Shown here piece by piece: positions 1 through 9,977 of a DNA stretch of 64,000 nucleotides (the first letter of the stretch is position 1; the number at the start of each line of letters is the position of its first letter). Source of the DNA: Limnephilus marmoratus (taxonomy: Eukaryota; Arthropoda; Insecta; Trichoptera; Limnephilidae); assembly GCA_917880885.1 (NCBI GenBank), contig OU862919.1, positions 15,022,001 through 15,086,000 of the forward strand, in the 5' to 3' direction. The notes under the pieces are model-generated. The model did no database searches. It was not told where the DNA came from and saw only the letters and a list, made by a program, of their open reading frames with translations. Both the position numbers and the translations under genes were made by a program.

Positions 1-245
1 CTTATTTTATGTAAATAAAGTGTTTTATTTTATCAAGTATTGATTATATGAAACAAAGTGCAAATCGGTGAAATTGTTCAGTGGTGTATTTGGTATCTAC
101 TTGTCTGTACACTTCTTTTCAGATTGAAGTATTTTTTTTAAACATTTAAAATAAGTACGTTCGAATCTTATTAATCCTTCGGCGTACTGAATTTTGCTTT
201 TTAATGTGTTCCTGAAAATCTTAATTTATTTTCCCCTCTTTGATT
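1..245. other. AT-rich intergenic DNA, nothing recognised
   Basis: No open frame, tandem repeat or terminal repeat stands out before the hAT element that follows. Confidence 0.5.
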
Positions 246-253
246 GACTAGAG

Positions 254-1110
254 CAGGGATGGCGAACCTTTAAGTATCAACGTGCCATTTTTCCAAAGAA
301 ATGTTTAATGAGTTCATAGACGTGACATCAAATAATTTTGACTTCATGATTATTGGGAAAATAATAATAATAAATACTTAGTATCATTTAAAAACTCTTT
401 ATTTACAACTACTAAATAGGAACATTTTGCATTATACGCGTAATTTAAATGAAAGTAAAATTAGAGTGACTTCTGTTGTTGCAGGTTAGACAACAAATAA
501 CATATGTTAGGGTTGTAAGATGTTACTTTTAGCAGAATGCATGCTGAACTGGACTCATCTATCAAACCCGACTCTTTAATGTTATTCATCTCTGAAAATA
601 ATGACTCGCAGGCATAGGTTGATGAAAATATTGTCAAAGTAGCATGAGCCAGCGCACTTCAAACAATTAAATTTGTCTGGAAACGCATTCCATGTTTCAA
701 AAATTTAGTTATTAGCATTTTCACTTATATTACCTGTCAATCTTTCTGTTTAAATTAATTCTAACTCTCTCCTTTTTTCAACAATTTTTTGTATCCAAAT
801 TGAACTAAACTGGAAATCAAACAGCTGCATTTCAAATTCATTAATTTCCAACCATCGAATGGGGTCAAATTCAGTTTATCAAATGACGTCACATCAGGGT
901 AAATAATAAACTTGAGTATTTCCGATAATTCTTTGGACTGAGAAAAACTCAGGTTCGCTTGTTCACCTACTATATATACACTTCACACTTTTTTTCGTAG
1001 TGCATAATAAATTTTGTGATCACTGATCAGTGACGTGCCCAAAATATTGTGTCGCGTGCCACTAAAGGCACGCCACTAAAGGCACGCGTGCCATTGGTTC
1101 GCCATCCCTG
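254..1110 (-). mobile_element. hAT-type DNA transposon remnant
   Basis: The element begins CAGGGATGGCGAACC and ends GGTTCGCCATCCCTG, a perfect 15-bp terminal inverted repeat. It is flanked on both sides by the 8-bp duplication GACTAGAG (246-253 and 1111-1118). An 8-bp duplication with CA/TG-type ends is the signature of the hAT superfamily. At 857 bp it is too short for an autonomous copy, and only a scrap of transposase remains (separate entry). It is probably an internally deleted, non-autonomous copy. Confidence 0.9.
505..657 (-). pseudogene. hAT transposase C-terminal (dimerisation) fragment
   Basis: Minus-strand translation gives about 50 uninterrupted residues including LTIFSSTYACESLFSEMNNI followed by a K-E-S-G-L-I-D-E stretch. 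This resembles the 'S-T-Y-x-C-E-x-x-F-S-x-M-N-x-I-K' block near the C terminus of hAT transposases. There is no start codon and no DDE domain. Family assignment is from remembered motif shape, not a search. Confidence 0.6.
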
Positions 1111-1135
1111 GACTAGAGTGTTGAAACTTTGCTTG

Positions 1136-1395
1136 AAAGGCTTTAGTCGTGTTTGATGACCAGATCTGAGTAGCATTTCCAAAGAAACTCAGCCAACATT
1201 GGAGGACATGACAGAAGCGGCTATAAAAGTGTTAAGCCAGGTATTTCCCAACCATCCTCTTTCGCATCTCCTTCCCCTTCCCACCTCCTATTCCGATGTT
1301 GTATGCAACACACCCGAAATGGGGATGCCATATTCTCACTGCCTCCAGACCGGAGCAGTTGGGACTCTTGTCGGTTTTCACATTGAAAAGTATAT
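1136..1395 (+). repeat. SINE-like repeat copy carrying an alkaline phosphatase exon fragment
   Basis: The left part (GTTTGATGACCAGATCTGA at 1151-1169) and the right part (from AGCCAGGTATTTCCC at 1235) match the dispersed repeat seen at 17434-17513 and 17888-17985. In that copy the two parts are contiguous (CAGATCTGAAAAGCCAGG). Here about 61 bp of foreign sequence lies between them. The downstream part also shares GGAGCAGTTGGGA with the 17.9-kb copy. No tRNA-like head is visible in this copy. Confidence 0.75.
1179..1234 (+). pseudogene. Captured fragment of alkaline phosphatase exon 5
   Basis: 56 bp match the sense strand of ALP1 exon 5 (complement of about 19526-19581) at 53 positions. The peptide reads [19 protein letters not shown] against [19 protein letters not shown] in ALP1. 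No flanking exon or intron sequence is present; both sides are repeat DNA. It cannot encode a functional enzyme. It could come from ALP1, or from a closely related paralogue outside the window. Confidence 0.9.
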
Positions 1396-2159
1396 ATATA
1401 TCAACCCGTAAAAACGAAAGTTTTATTTTACTACAATACATATATTTACAATTGTCCTTTAAATCTTCATTACCAAACATATTTTCAATTTTCGTAAAAC
1501 TTTGAATTTTCGCGTTTTAAGTTTGCCGGGTCAATCAGAGTACAAACACACTATTTGCTTTCAAGAGTGGTTCAAGGTCACAAATCATTACAAAACCCCA
1601 AACGCGCTGCTAAAATTTTAAATATGTTTTTAATTAAAACAAGTTCGAGAACGGACACAAAATTTTAATAATTCTCTTCGTTTAAATCAGGAATATCCGA
1701 CCTTAAAATATTCAAACATAAAATCGACCTAAATCAAAATATTCTGACCGAATTATTATTACTATTTTTTAATGACGTTCTTACTATCTTCAACGATGTC
1801 CAAGTTCTAATGTTTGCGGACGTTTTAAAAATATACCAAGCTATTAGAAAATTCGTTTTTGTCTTCCATCATTTCCACTGCAACTCAGCCGAGAAATCGC
1901 CCAACCCCTTACCCCGACCCTAACTGTCCAATACCTACTGATATTTTTATATTTTAAGTAAATATTTATCCAAAATTTCACCGTTTATATTGATTATTGA
2001 TGTTATACGTCTTTGAGATAAGAAGATTTATTTCCGAGATTGCGAAGTTTCGGAATCAGATAATTTTCATAAATCAATATCTTGGTGTTGCCAAGGTAAA
2101 AGAGTAAGAAATGTCGGCTTAATCTTTTGGGTATGTATGTTTATTAATTAAAGAAATTC
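1396..2159. other. AT-rich stretch with a MITE-interior-like segment
   Basis: Mostly featureless. Around 1880-1955 a segment with CCCCTTACCCC and CCTACTGATATTTTTATATT resembles the interior of the MITE at 56280-56659, so it may be a decayed relative. No coding potential seen. Confidence 0.35.
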
Positions 2160-2412
2160 ATAGACCTCTCCTGCTGGACTCTCTCCCCTTGTACCAGTGG
2201 GAGGGATCGATTCGTACATCCGTCGCTGACCCAGTGGACATATTGATCCCCAGATTCCCCTGATTCTACCTCCCCTCAAACCTTTTACCTTCCCATAACT
2301 TTATCTCCTCCCTTTTTCTAAAAAGACCCTCCACACAGCATCACAAAAGACGACACAGGCTCTGAGGGATTTTTTCGTCAGGTTCTCCTATGTGGAGCTG
2401 TTATAAAAAAAG
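2160..2412 (+). repeat. 3' part of a dispersed retroelement with hairpin tail
   Basis: The body includes CCCAGATTCCCCTGATTCTACC, in the same order as copies near 19035 (plus) and 54650 and 63120 (minus). It ends with CCCTCCACACAGCATC, a G/C-rich inner stem, CTATGTGGAGCTGTTAT and an A-rich tail. The tail folds as CTCCACACAG with CTATGTGGAG, one mispair from perfect. Confidence 0.65.
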
Positions 2413-2539
2413 ACAGGCAATTTTGCAATGCAGTATTGAATCTGTGTTTATTATTTTTTCTGAAAGTTTGAAGAGGGAAATTTTACCCAGGGGGTATTTA
2501 TAATAAATGCTTTGTAAAGGAATATGTACTAGTAATACC

Positions 2540-2757
2540 TCAGGAACAAGTATTGAATCTTTTTACGTTATCGGAATGAATATTGAAAAAGGGAGACCAC
2601 AATGTAGAATTATACTCTAGTTGGCATATAATAAGGGTTTTATATAACATGATAAATGTGCCTAAATTATTTAAATATTTTGCAGCTCTCCAAACAAAGC
2701 CAAGGGTCTTCAGGGCCTTGTTGATAATATTATTAATATGATACATAACCCAACATA
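2540..2757 (-). pseudogene. Jockey/CR1-like LINE ORF2, C-terminal fragment
   Basis: Minus-strand translation contains INKALKTLGFVWRAAK and LIICQLEYNSTLWSPFFNIH. This is the block downstream of the reverse transcriptase in jockey/CR1-type LINEs ('...LVRSxLEYxSxVWSPxY...'). It probably belongs to the same decayed element as the pieces at 3246-3476 and 3684-4112. It is cut at about 2757 by a plus-strand LINE piece. Confidence 0.7.
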
Positions 2758-2762
2758 AATAC

Positions 2763-2978
2763 TCAACCAGGTCAGTAAGCAATAACATCCTGGTTACTCC
2801 CAGTTTGAACACATCTTTTGGACAGAGAAATAATAAATTCCATGCTATAAAATTATACAACGCTCTACCAGATCAAATCAAAAATATAAAGGAAATGAAT
2901 ATATTTAAAACAAAAGTAAAAATATGGCTGAGAGATCAAAGTGATAATAAAATTACAAACATCATGAAGACGATATAA
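2763..2978 (+). pseudogene. LINE ORF2 extreme C-terminus, opposite strand
   Basis: Seventy-one codons and a TAA stop on the plus strand include SLNTSFGQRNNKFHAIKLYN and ALPDQIKNIKEMNIFKTKVK. This is the usual end of jockey/CR1 ORF2 ('K-L-Y-N-x-L-P-x-x-I-K'). It abuts a minus-strand LINE fragment, so two insertions or a rearrangement joined here. Confidence 0.7.
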
Positions 2979-3245
2979 AGACAATCCATAACCAAATACA
3001 AATATTTTAAAAAACTACAGGCCACCTCAGAACAGGAAATCCTAGTGAGGAGGTCTGTGAAAAAAAAAATGAATCCATACTTATTATATACATCATACAT
3101 ACATGTACAAACCTTGTTATTGAAATTAAAAAAAAAAAAAAAAAAATATGACCAAAGGTTAGTTTGCTATCGAATATAATACCTAGGTAAATAATTTCTC
3201 TAACGAAATGTTAATATTTTTTCATTTAATGAATATAATATTTTT

Positions 3246-3476
3246 TTATAAAATAAAATGGTACTTCATAACATTCAATGCTAGTTTGTTGATAGAGCAC
3301 CTTTCAACAAGACTTCTTAAGTTAGTTTGTAATGCAATGCAATCATTTAAGTTAATAATCTCTGTATAAAGCTTCATATCATCAGCAAAAAGTAACACGT
3401 TTATTTTAGTACGTACAACAATATCATTTATAGATACAATAAACAAAATGGGCTCTAGATGGGAGACTTTCGGCAC
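3246..3476 (-). pseudogene. LINE reverse transcriptase palm fragment
   Basis: The translation includes SHLEPILFIVSINDI and VLLFADDMKLY. The F-A-D-D motif is the reverse transcriptase catalytic core. It lies in order between the endonuclease piece (upstream on the minus strand, 3684-4112) and the C-terminal piece (2540-2757), so it is read as part of one decayed jockey-like element. Confidence 0.8.
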
Positions 3477-3683
3477 TCTTGATCGCTACAAATTCATTTG
3501 AATTTGTGCCATTTATTTTTACACCAAGACTTTTCTCGTACAAACAACTAATAAGTCCATAGAAATAGCTTTTCCACGATACTTTTATACGGTAGCAGTG
3601 GGCTTGTCACGACCAATGCCGCGACACGAGAAATGTGTGGACTGTAAATCTGAATTTGCTAATACAAGACGTTTGAAACTCAA

Positions 3684-4112
3684 TCACAGGATTTGGCGAT
3701 GGAAGGAATAAGTCCCTACTTGGGAATATGGAGTTAATTTTTTAAACTGTTTCAGAACCAAACAGGGCTCACTGCAAAGAACTAAATCAAACATTCGACA
3801 TACCCACAATCCCTTTCTCTCTCTCTCTCGCTCACTAGAATTAGTATTTGGCATATTAACACCAGATAATTCAGGGTCGTCATGGTTCCAAGATACATTT
3901 CGCAAGTTATAGAAACCTATCACAAGTTTGGCACTGGGATATTTGAACCATAAAATTTCTACATCTTCAACATGATTCTCATGTAATAACAGCATAGCAG
4001 AAGACTGTGGGAATTTTACACATCCTATTATAAACTTGCCAGCATTTTTATTCTCGAGCAACACGAATATTTGACATATTTGTTCAACTTTCCTGTTTTT
4101 ATTTTTAAGCAC
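3684..4112 (-). pseudogene. LINE endonuclease-domain fragment
   Basis: The translation has FIIGCVKFPQSSAMLLLHE, then LVIGFYNLRNVSW, matching the apurinic-type endonuclease pattern '...I-I-G-x-V-Y-x-P-P-x-S...F-G-D-F-N-L-P-x-x-x-W' of LINE ORF2. The Asp of the G-D-x-N motif is lost (GFYN), so the nuclease is inactive. The (CT)n-like run at 3809-3830 encodes the ERERER stretch and is probably a later expansion. Confidence 0.6.
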
Positions 4113-4484
4113 TTTAGAAGTAATGTGTTTGTAGACCGCTTCCAGGACTCCTCTTCTTGTAAAGGAGCTGATATTCGGAATCAGGTCTACTCTGTAGATG
4201 TAGTGATTGTTGTGGTGAACGTAGATATGTCCTAAGGTATTAAAGAGACATGCCTGTATGAGTGAGACAGCATGAGTAACGTATAAAAAGGGCGTGAATG
4301 TTGTCCATTCGTCCTCTTTGCATATAGGCTTCCTAGAAGAATCACATTATGCATTTTTTTGGCAAAACATTGACGACTTTTGGTAGGTTATTAATGTATT
4401 TTATTGTTTAGATTTTTCTACTATACTCAGTTTCGTAATTTTGCCACAACACGCCCCACCTTCCCCTACTCTCTCTCTCTGGTT
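4113..4484. other. Unassigned intergenic stretch
   Basis: No protein similarity or repeat ends recognised. A short CT-rich run (4469-4480) precedes the end of the next LINE fragment. Confidence 0.3.
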
Positions 4485-4638
4485 TCAATCGTGGGATTGG
4501 TTTGCAGCAATTTCATCTATATGTTTCTTCCACTCTTCCCTGTCTTGTGCGGCTCTTTTGAAGTCTACATATGATGAGTAGCGCACGTCCACCAGCAGGT
4601 CCTCCAGGTACTCGGCGTGGGCGTCTCCTAGCGTTTTT
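4485..4638 (-). pseudogene. Old LINE ORF, C-terminal part (3' of nested insertion)
   Basis: The minus-strand reading gives EYLEDLLVDVRYSSYVDFKR and AAQDREEWKKHIDEIAANQS, then a stop at 4485. This is the typical last segment of LINEs of the 'RRLEAFEMW' type. It continues directly from the piece at 6775-7055 once the inserted R1-like element and one copy of its target duplication are removed; the joined reading passes through K-N-A-R-R-R-P-R with a single one-base frameshift. Confidence 0.8.
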
Positions 4639-4650
4639 TGTCCCCTCGGT

Positions 4651-5746
4651 TGATTACGCAGACGACAAATTTTATTTGGTCTCTGGGGATAGTAGAAAAG
4701 AAGTTGAAAATAAAGCTGAAGAAGGTTTGAATATGATTCTTAACTGGGGAAAGGAAAACAGACTGACTTTTGCTCCCCATAAGACCGTGGGTCTCCTTAT
4801 GAAAGGCTCCCTCAGTAGAGGTAGAAACCCTTTCATAAAAATGGGAGATACTGCAATCCGTTTTGTAGAGAGTACTAAATATTTAGGCGTTACATTAGAC
4901 AGATCATCCTCGTTCTTGACTCACGTTAAAAGCGTTTCTAGTAAGGCCCAGGCTCTCTTCTTAAAACTGAGAAGAATCTCAACTGCTGAATGGGGTTTAC
5001 GTTTCCCTGCGCTCCGTCTATTATACAGATGCGTATATGTGGCACAAGTTTCATACGGTGCCTGTGTATGGGAACATCGACTGGGTAATTCACTTATTCA
5101 TTCAGCGCTTAAGAGGGGCCAGCGAATCCCCTTACTGGCGCTTTCAGGAGCCTACAGAACAGTATCATCGGATGCTTTGCCAATTTTGGCCGGCATTTTG
5201 CCAATCGATTTAGAAATTAGGGAAGTTTTGACAAAAAAGTGTCTGAAAAGAGGAAGACCTGTAAACCACCTTGGTATTGAATTAATACCTGGTGGAGCAG
5301 TGCCTCTCCCTGAACTTCTAAAGATGATGAGAATAAAAACGCTGAGTGAACGGCAGATGAGATGGGATAGATCGAATATGGGAAGGTGGACCTTCTCCTT
5401 CTTCCCATCAGTTAAAATCAGAATGGAAGGGGCATATCTTTTAATGGACCACCATATCACCCAATTGCTTTCTGGGCATGGGGAGTTTAGAGGTAGACTT
5501 CACAGACTGGCTCTATCATCCCATCCTAATTGCGCTTGTGGTGATACCGACCAAACAGCCGAGCACATTTTGTGGCACTGTGAGATTTTGACGGATGCTC
5601 GAGACGAAATGATTGATGGTTTACAAGTTATTACGAGACCTGCTTGGAATACAGATCTCGTCTCGAATAAGGTGAATTTTGAGTGCCTGAGGAAATTCAC
5701 GAACATCTGGGTTGAGAGATGGCCTGTTCTTAGAGTCGCTGAGTAG
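4651..5746 (+). pseudogene. R1-like ORF2 C-terminal half (5'-truncated)
   Basis: About 364 codons stay open from the truncation point to TAG. The reading begins at the reverse transcriptase catalytic motif (YADD, 4655-4666), continues through the thumb region (LTFAPHKT, STKYLGVTLD, VSYGACVWEH) and ends with the zinc-knuckle-like C-A-C-G...H-x(4)-C segment (CACGDTDQTAEHILWHCEI) typical of R1/LOA-type ORF2. The fingers and endonuclease are missing, so it cannot transpose by itself. The first ATG in frame (4571) lies in antisense sequence of the host LINE, so that longer reading is an accidental fusion. The lack of stops suggests a fairly recent insertion. Confidence 0.85.
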
Positions 5747-6774
5747 CTGTAAAACAACTTAGGTACCAGGTGTATTTTGCTTCTGAATTCACGGACACTC
5801 TTCATTATTCCTTTACATTTACCGCTTGGATTTATTTTTTATGATTTATGTGTTTTGTGTTTCTGTAATATGTTATTTCTTTATTTATTATATATTATAA
5901 GTTATATGTTATATTTTACATTTGCGTTATGTTATTTTGTTCATTATATTTTCAAAAATGTATATAATTGCTTTGCGATTTGCTGTGTTTATATTTACTA
6001 TACTACCTGTTAATTTATGTCATGTTCCTAGTTTTGTTTTGTTTGTCTTTAACTATTTCAATGTTTTTTTAGATGAACTGAACTCCAAATTTTTATTTTT
6101 TTCCCTATCCCCGTATGGGGGTGTGCTGGACCTCGTCCCTGCTTCATCTTTAGTTATATTATTAATTTTGCAGATCCTTCTCAAATCTATCTGCGCCTCC
6201 CCCAATGACATGTGCAGGCTTGAGGTTTGATCACACGACCTTGACTGTCCTTTGTCCTGCCTCTGACTACCCAACGCTGAATTTTCTTTTAGTCTTCGGG
6301 TACTTTACCCCAAATATTCAGTTAACATTCTTTGAGGCTTCACTGAGTGGTTGGCTAAGGGACACGGAAGCTAAGTGTAGTTTATGGTCAGACCGAAAGC
6401 CATTCACATTTTTTGTTGGTACTTGCCAATTGATTTGAGATTTATTGTATTTCTTATGTTCTCTATTTTATACAGGTGCTTGCAGGTTTTTTACAGATGC
6501 AATTCCGCGTCATGGAGTCTCATGAATGAGTTTTTCTTTTGCCCTGTTTAATTTATATTTGTCTTACTAACCTATTTTTTGCATTTTGTTTATCCTGTTA
6601 AGCACTTGCATACTGCTTACTAACAACGTATGCATGGACACTGGAGGTCTAGATTCGTTCAAAATAAATAAATGTAGCTTCGTTTAATCAAAAAAATTAG
6701 AATCTTGCGAGAGCCTTGAAGGAGTAACCATCAGTTACTTATACCAGGGCGGGTAAGAGGTGGATTACCTCCAC
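4651..6774 (+). mobile_element. 5'-truncated R1-like non-LTR retrotransposon inserted in an older LINE
   Basis: The 12-bp duplication TGTCCCCTCGGT flanks the insert (4639-4650 and 6775-6786), proving target-primed insertion. The element starts inside the reverse transcriptase (Y-A-D-D) and so lost its 5' end, as is usual for LINEs. A 1.03-kb 3' UTR follows the stop at 5746; there is no long poly(A). Confidence 0.88.
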
Positions 6775-7055
6775 TGTCCCCTCGGTCATCCCCTCCATTA
6801 TGGCATGCAAGAGGCCTTCTTGTCTTATTACATGGCCGATCCATCTTGCGCGCCTTTCGGACAAGGTCCTGAGCAGGTGCCTTCCTCATTTGATTCTTTG
6901 GAGAACCTCCTCATTTGTGATGTGGTCTCTCCAGGAAATTCCTAATAGTCTTCTATAGGACCACATCTCAAAAGCCTCTAGTCTCCGTTTATCTTTTTCG
7001 GATAGGCACCATGTTTCGCAGCCGTACATCAAGATACTCCATACATAGGTCTTGG
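6775..7055 (-). pseudogene. Old LINE ORF, part 5' of the nested insertion
   Basis: Minus-strand translation includes KTYVWSILMYGCETWCLSEK and RRLEAFEMWSYRRLLGISWR, then HITNEEVLQRI, one stop codon, RARWIGHVIRQEGLLHAIME and GMTEG. This block, with the R-R-L-E-A-F-E-M-W core, is common in insect LINEs (RTE/CRACK-like; exact clade not resolved). Confidence 0.85.
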
Positions 7056-7395
7056 TCCCCTACTACTGCTAGTGAATATTTTTACTGCGAAGGTAATATA
7101 CATTATACGAGTATTTACTCGTAAATATCTATATTAATGTGTCACTGAAATATAATGAAGATACGGTTATCTGAGATAGTGCGTTATTATAATCATCTGA
7201 TGTAAACTGTTTATTATTGGCATAATTTCATAATGATTTATTGAATTGCATTGATTTGAAAATTGATTAGTAGTGGTTGCGTTGGCAATCAATGACTAAT
7301 TCAAAAAATAGATATTTATAATTTTTTGCACCAATGATTATTTGATACCGTGTTCCATTCCAAATTTGATGATTATTAAATTGATCAAATAATTT
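7056..7395. other. AT-rich DNA, nothing recognised
   Basis: No coding frame, repeat ends or RNA signatures seen. Confidence 0.4.
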
Positions 7396-7850
7396 TCAGA
7401 TAAGTTTTAAGATTTTCACGGCCAAAAGCATTTTCGTTTTTGTTTTTGGGGTGTTATGCCGTGTTGCGCTACCTCCTTCTTTAGCATAAATACTAAAGTT
7501 CATTAAACGTAGTATTTATACTGGCTAGCATAAATACCACGTTTTAATGAACTTTCTATTCCGTTCCGCGGCGATGACGCCACTGCTTGTCACGAGTATT
7601 TTGTACTGGTGAAAGTTAGTGGTGCTGGCGACACGGTATCGCTTCGAAGTAAATAAGCACACACTTCACGACTAAAAATTACACATCTACCGGATCTGCC
7701 GTGATGATGGACACTGCAACGATGTCCGAAACGTTGGCTAAAGAAGGAGGTAGCGCAACATGGCATAACACCCCAAAAACAAATAACGAAAATAATTTTC
7801 AAACTAAATTTTATAGCAATAAAAAATAACAGAAAAAAAATATTCTTTCT
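7396..7850 (+). mobile_element. Inverted-repeat retroelement fragment with degenerate hammerhead-like motif
   Basis: Arms of about 55 bp, 7430-7484 and 7737-7791, are inverted copies (GGGGTGTTATGCC against GGCATAACACCCC). Between them lie a small inverted repeat around TTCATTAAACG/TTTTAATGAA and the motif GTGATGA, stem GGACA / TGTCC, GAAAC at 7701-7732. A shorter copy of the same family is at 57470-57640. The motif recalls hammerhead ribozymes of Penelope-like elements, but no reverse transcriptase is present here. Confidence 0.5.
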
Positions 7851-8383
7851 TGGTACGCGGGTGGGTACCCAGCGCAATCGTTGTGATATTTCACAAAAAT
7901 GGAGCTATACATTTTTTATTATTGAGCATAATTCATGTTATTTAATATCATCGTTTGCCTTTTATCACAGATGGAGATACACTCAGTAGCGCCCTGGTTA
8001 AACACCATTCAGAATCGGAACGCTCTTTGAAATGTTTTTAGCTGTATTTGGTAACATAGCCAAAATACATGACATTAAAATGCTAAACGCGATATAATTT
8101 TGTAGATAAGCACGTGCAAAGTTAATAATTTTTCTTGACATTCTTTACATAAAATCACATCAACTTACCGACAGTATATTTTTTGAGATTGCTCTCGGAA
8201 GCCAAAATAATTGTCTTCACGGTCTACATATCATCTTTGGTGATGCTGTGTGAAGGGTTTTTTTTGACGAGAGGAAGGAGTGTAAATGGGTCTTGAAGAA
8301 ATCCATGAGGTAGGAGGGAGGAAACAAAGAGGCCCCCAAATTTTACATAAATTTTTATTGTCTAAAATCATTATTTATTGTAA
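7851..8383. other. AT-rich DNA with one short LINE-tail fragment
   Basis: Only 8228-8330 is recognisable: a minus-strand relic of the hairpin-tail family (CATATCATCTTTGGTGATGC, then TGTGTGAAGGG and AGGAAGGAGTG), similar to 37497-37560. Confidence 0.45.
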
Positions 8384-9055
8384 ACTAGCTGACCCGGAGA
8401 ACTTCGTACCGCCTCAGAATCAGTAACTGTTAACTTAATAGCTGAATTAAATTCAGTTATTTTATTAAGTTAATAATTACACAATGAAGCAATTATCGAT
8501 GCGCAACTGTCCGCGTTTTGTTTTGTCAGTATCAGAGATGGTGTTGTGTTCGAATTTATAATTTTTATGATTATCTTGCTTTTCCACTTACTTACGGGAA
8601 ATGCGTTTCATTTTATTTATACGTGTGTGGGAGATTTATTATAATTACTGTATTTTTCCTTTGGAAGGGTGCAGACATACGTTCTCCGTTTGTCCCATTT
8701 TCGACTGTTGACATTTAGTATGCAAGAAAGAGGTGCAGCATTATGTATGTGTTTAAGAATCAGCGTATTGTCATTTGACGTTTTTGAATTTTTGTAATTC
8801 ACTCACTACTCAAAACCTATTATACTTATCATAATATTCCTGCAGCTCTTTCAAAAGATGAGGATTCGTTTCATACAAAATGTATGAGGAAAATAATTTT
8901 CTTCTTAATAATTTTTTTCGTGAATTTTTCCGATGTTTTAATAGCTATTCAGCTATCCGAGGCCCAGACAAATTTAACAAATAAAATATTATAAAAATCG
9001 GTCCAACCGTTCTCATTTGTAACCCAACTTTATTTTATTTATTAAGATATGACCA
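8384..9055 (+). repeat. Dispersed repeat with head AAACTAGCTGACCCGG
   Basis: The head (8389-8400) matches AAACTAGCAGACCCGG at 24580. The tail reads AAAAATCGGTCCAACCGTTC near 8992, echoing AAAATCCGTTGCATAG at 24771. It is probably a short non-autonomous element; the class is not determined. Confidence 0.4.
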
Positions 9056-9064
9056 TTTACCTAT

Positions 9065-9488
9065 GGGAACGTACCCATACTACGTGACCTGTTTAGGGGG
9101 GGGGGGGGGGGGATCTTCAGAATACCACGCTTGGTCACAATGGGGGGGGGGCTTAGGTTTTTATCACGACGTCAATCTAGAAATCTTTTTATATTTTTTC
9201 CATTAACTTTTTAATAATTTTTCCACTTGTAATTATAGGTATGCATGCACTCTTGCCGTCATGCACCAAGCGCCGTATTAATAAAGACAAATATAAGCCA
9301 ATCAATTTTTTAAAAACTTTTTGTTAGCAAGAAATGTATCAAAACCATATTTATGATTTACTACGTGAAAACTGTAGGGGGAGGGGGGGGGGGTCTTGGG
9401 GAATATACTACACGTGGTCACCGGGGGGGGGGGGGGGGGGGGGGTTAAAAATTGCAAAAATTGGGTCACGTAGTATGGGTACGTTCCC
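9065..9488. mobile_element. MITE with GGGAACGTACCC ends and long G runs
   Basis: A 25-bp perfect inverted repeat bounds the element: it starts GGGAACGTACCCATAC and ends GTATGGGTACGTTCCC. The flanks read CTAT and TATC, so a 2-3 bp (TA or TAT) target duplication is possible. The interior has G runs of 17 (9096-9112) and 22 (9423-9444). No coding sequence. Confidence 0.75.
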
Positions 9489-9529
9489 TATCCGTGATTT
9501 GTCAATAAATTAATCTGACAGTAAAAATG

Positions 9530-9537
9530 CAACACGC
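9530..9537. repeat. Target-site duplication, left, of the Merlin element
   Basis: CAACACGC, repeated exactly at 12833-12840 on the other side of the element. Confidence 0.85.
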
Positions 9538-9968
9538 GGAATAATTTCGGTTTAGGGGCGAAATTCCTAGAAAATCAAACTAATTATTTTTATACTAATT
9601 TGGGGTCGGGGAATCCGAATCTGAAAGAATTAGGCGGGGGCAAGCAATATTAACTGAATTAAACGACTTTAAAATTTTTTATACACTCATAGGAAAAATA
9701 GCCATTTTGGAAGCATTTTGTTTCCTAGAAAATCAAACTAGTCATTTTTATACTAACTATGGGCCGGGGAATCCGAATCTGAAAGAATTAGGCGGCGGCA
9801 AGCAATAATAACTGAATTAAACGACTTTAAAATTTTCTATACACACACACACCACACAAATGAAAATAGACAACATTCTGACACACGAGGTACGAAAACC
9901 ATAGAAAAAACAACATAGATATTTTTACCACACAAAATTAAGTGTTGCCATTAAACAATAATATCATC
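9538..9968 (+). repeat. Merlin left terminal inverted repeat
   Basis: Inverted match to about 12400-12832. It holds two tandem subunits, starting near 9561 and near 9721, each with CTAGAAAATCAAACTA and GAATCCGAATCTGAAAG. Confidence 0.8.
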
Positions 9969-9977
9969 GAACATACC

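Noticed and set aside
4571..4650. Upstream ATG extending the R1-like reading frame
   Set aside because: These codons are antisense sequence of the older LINE plus the target duplication; the true element starts at 4651.
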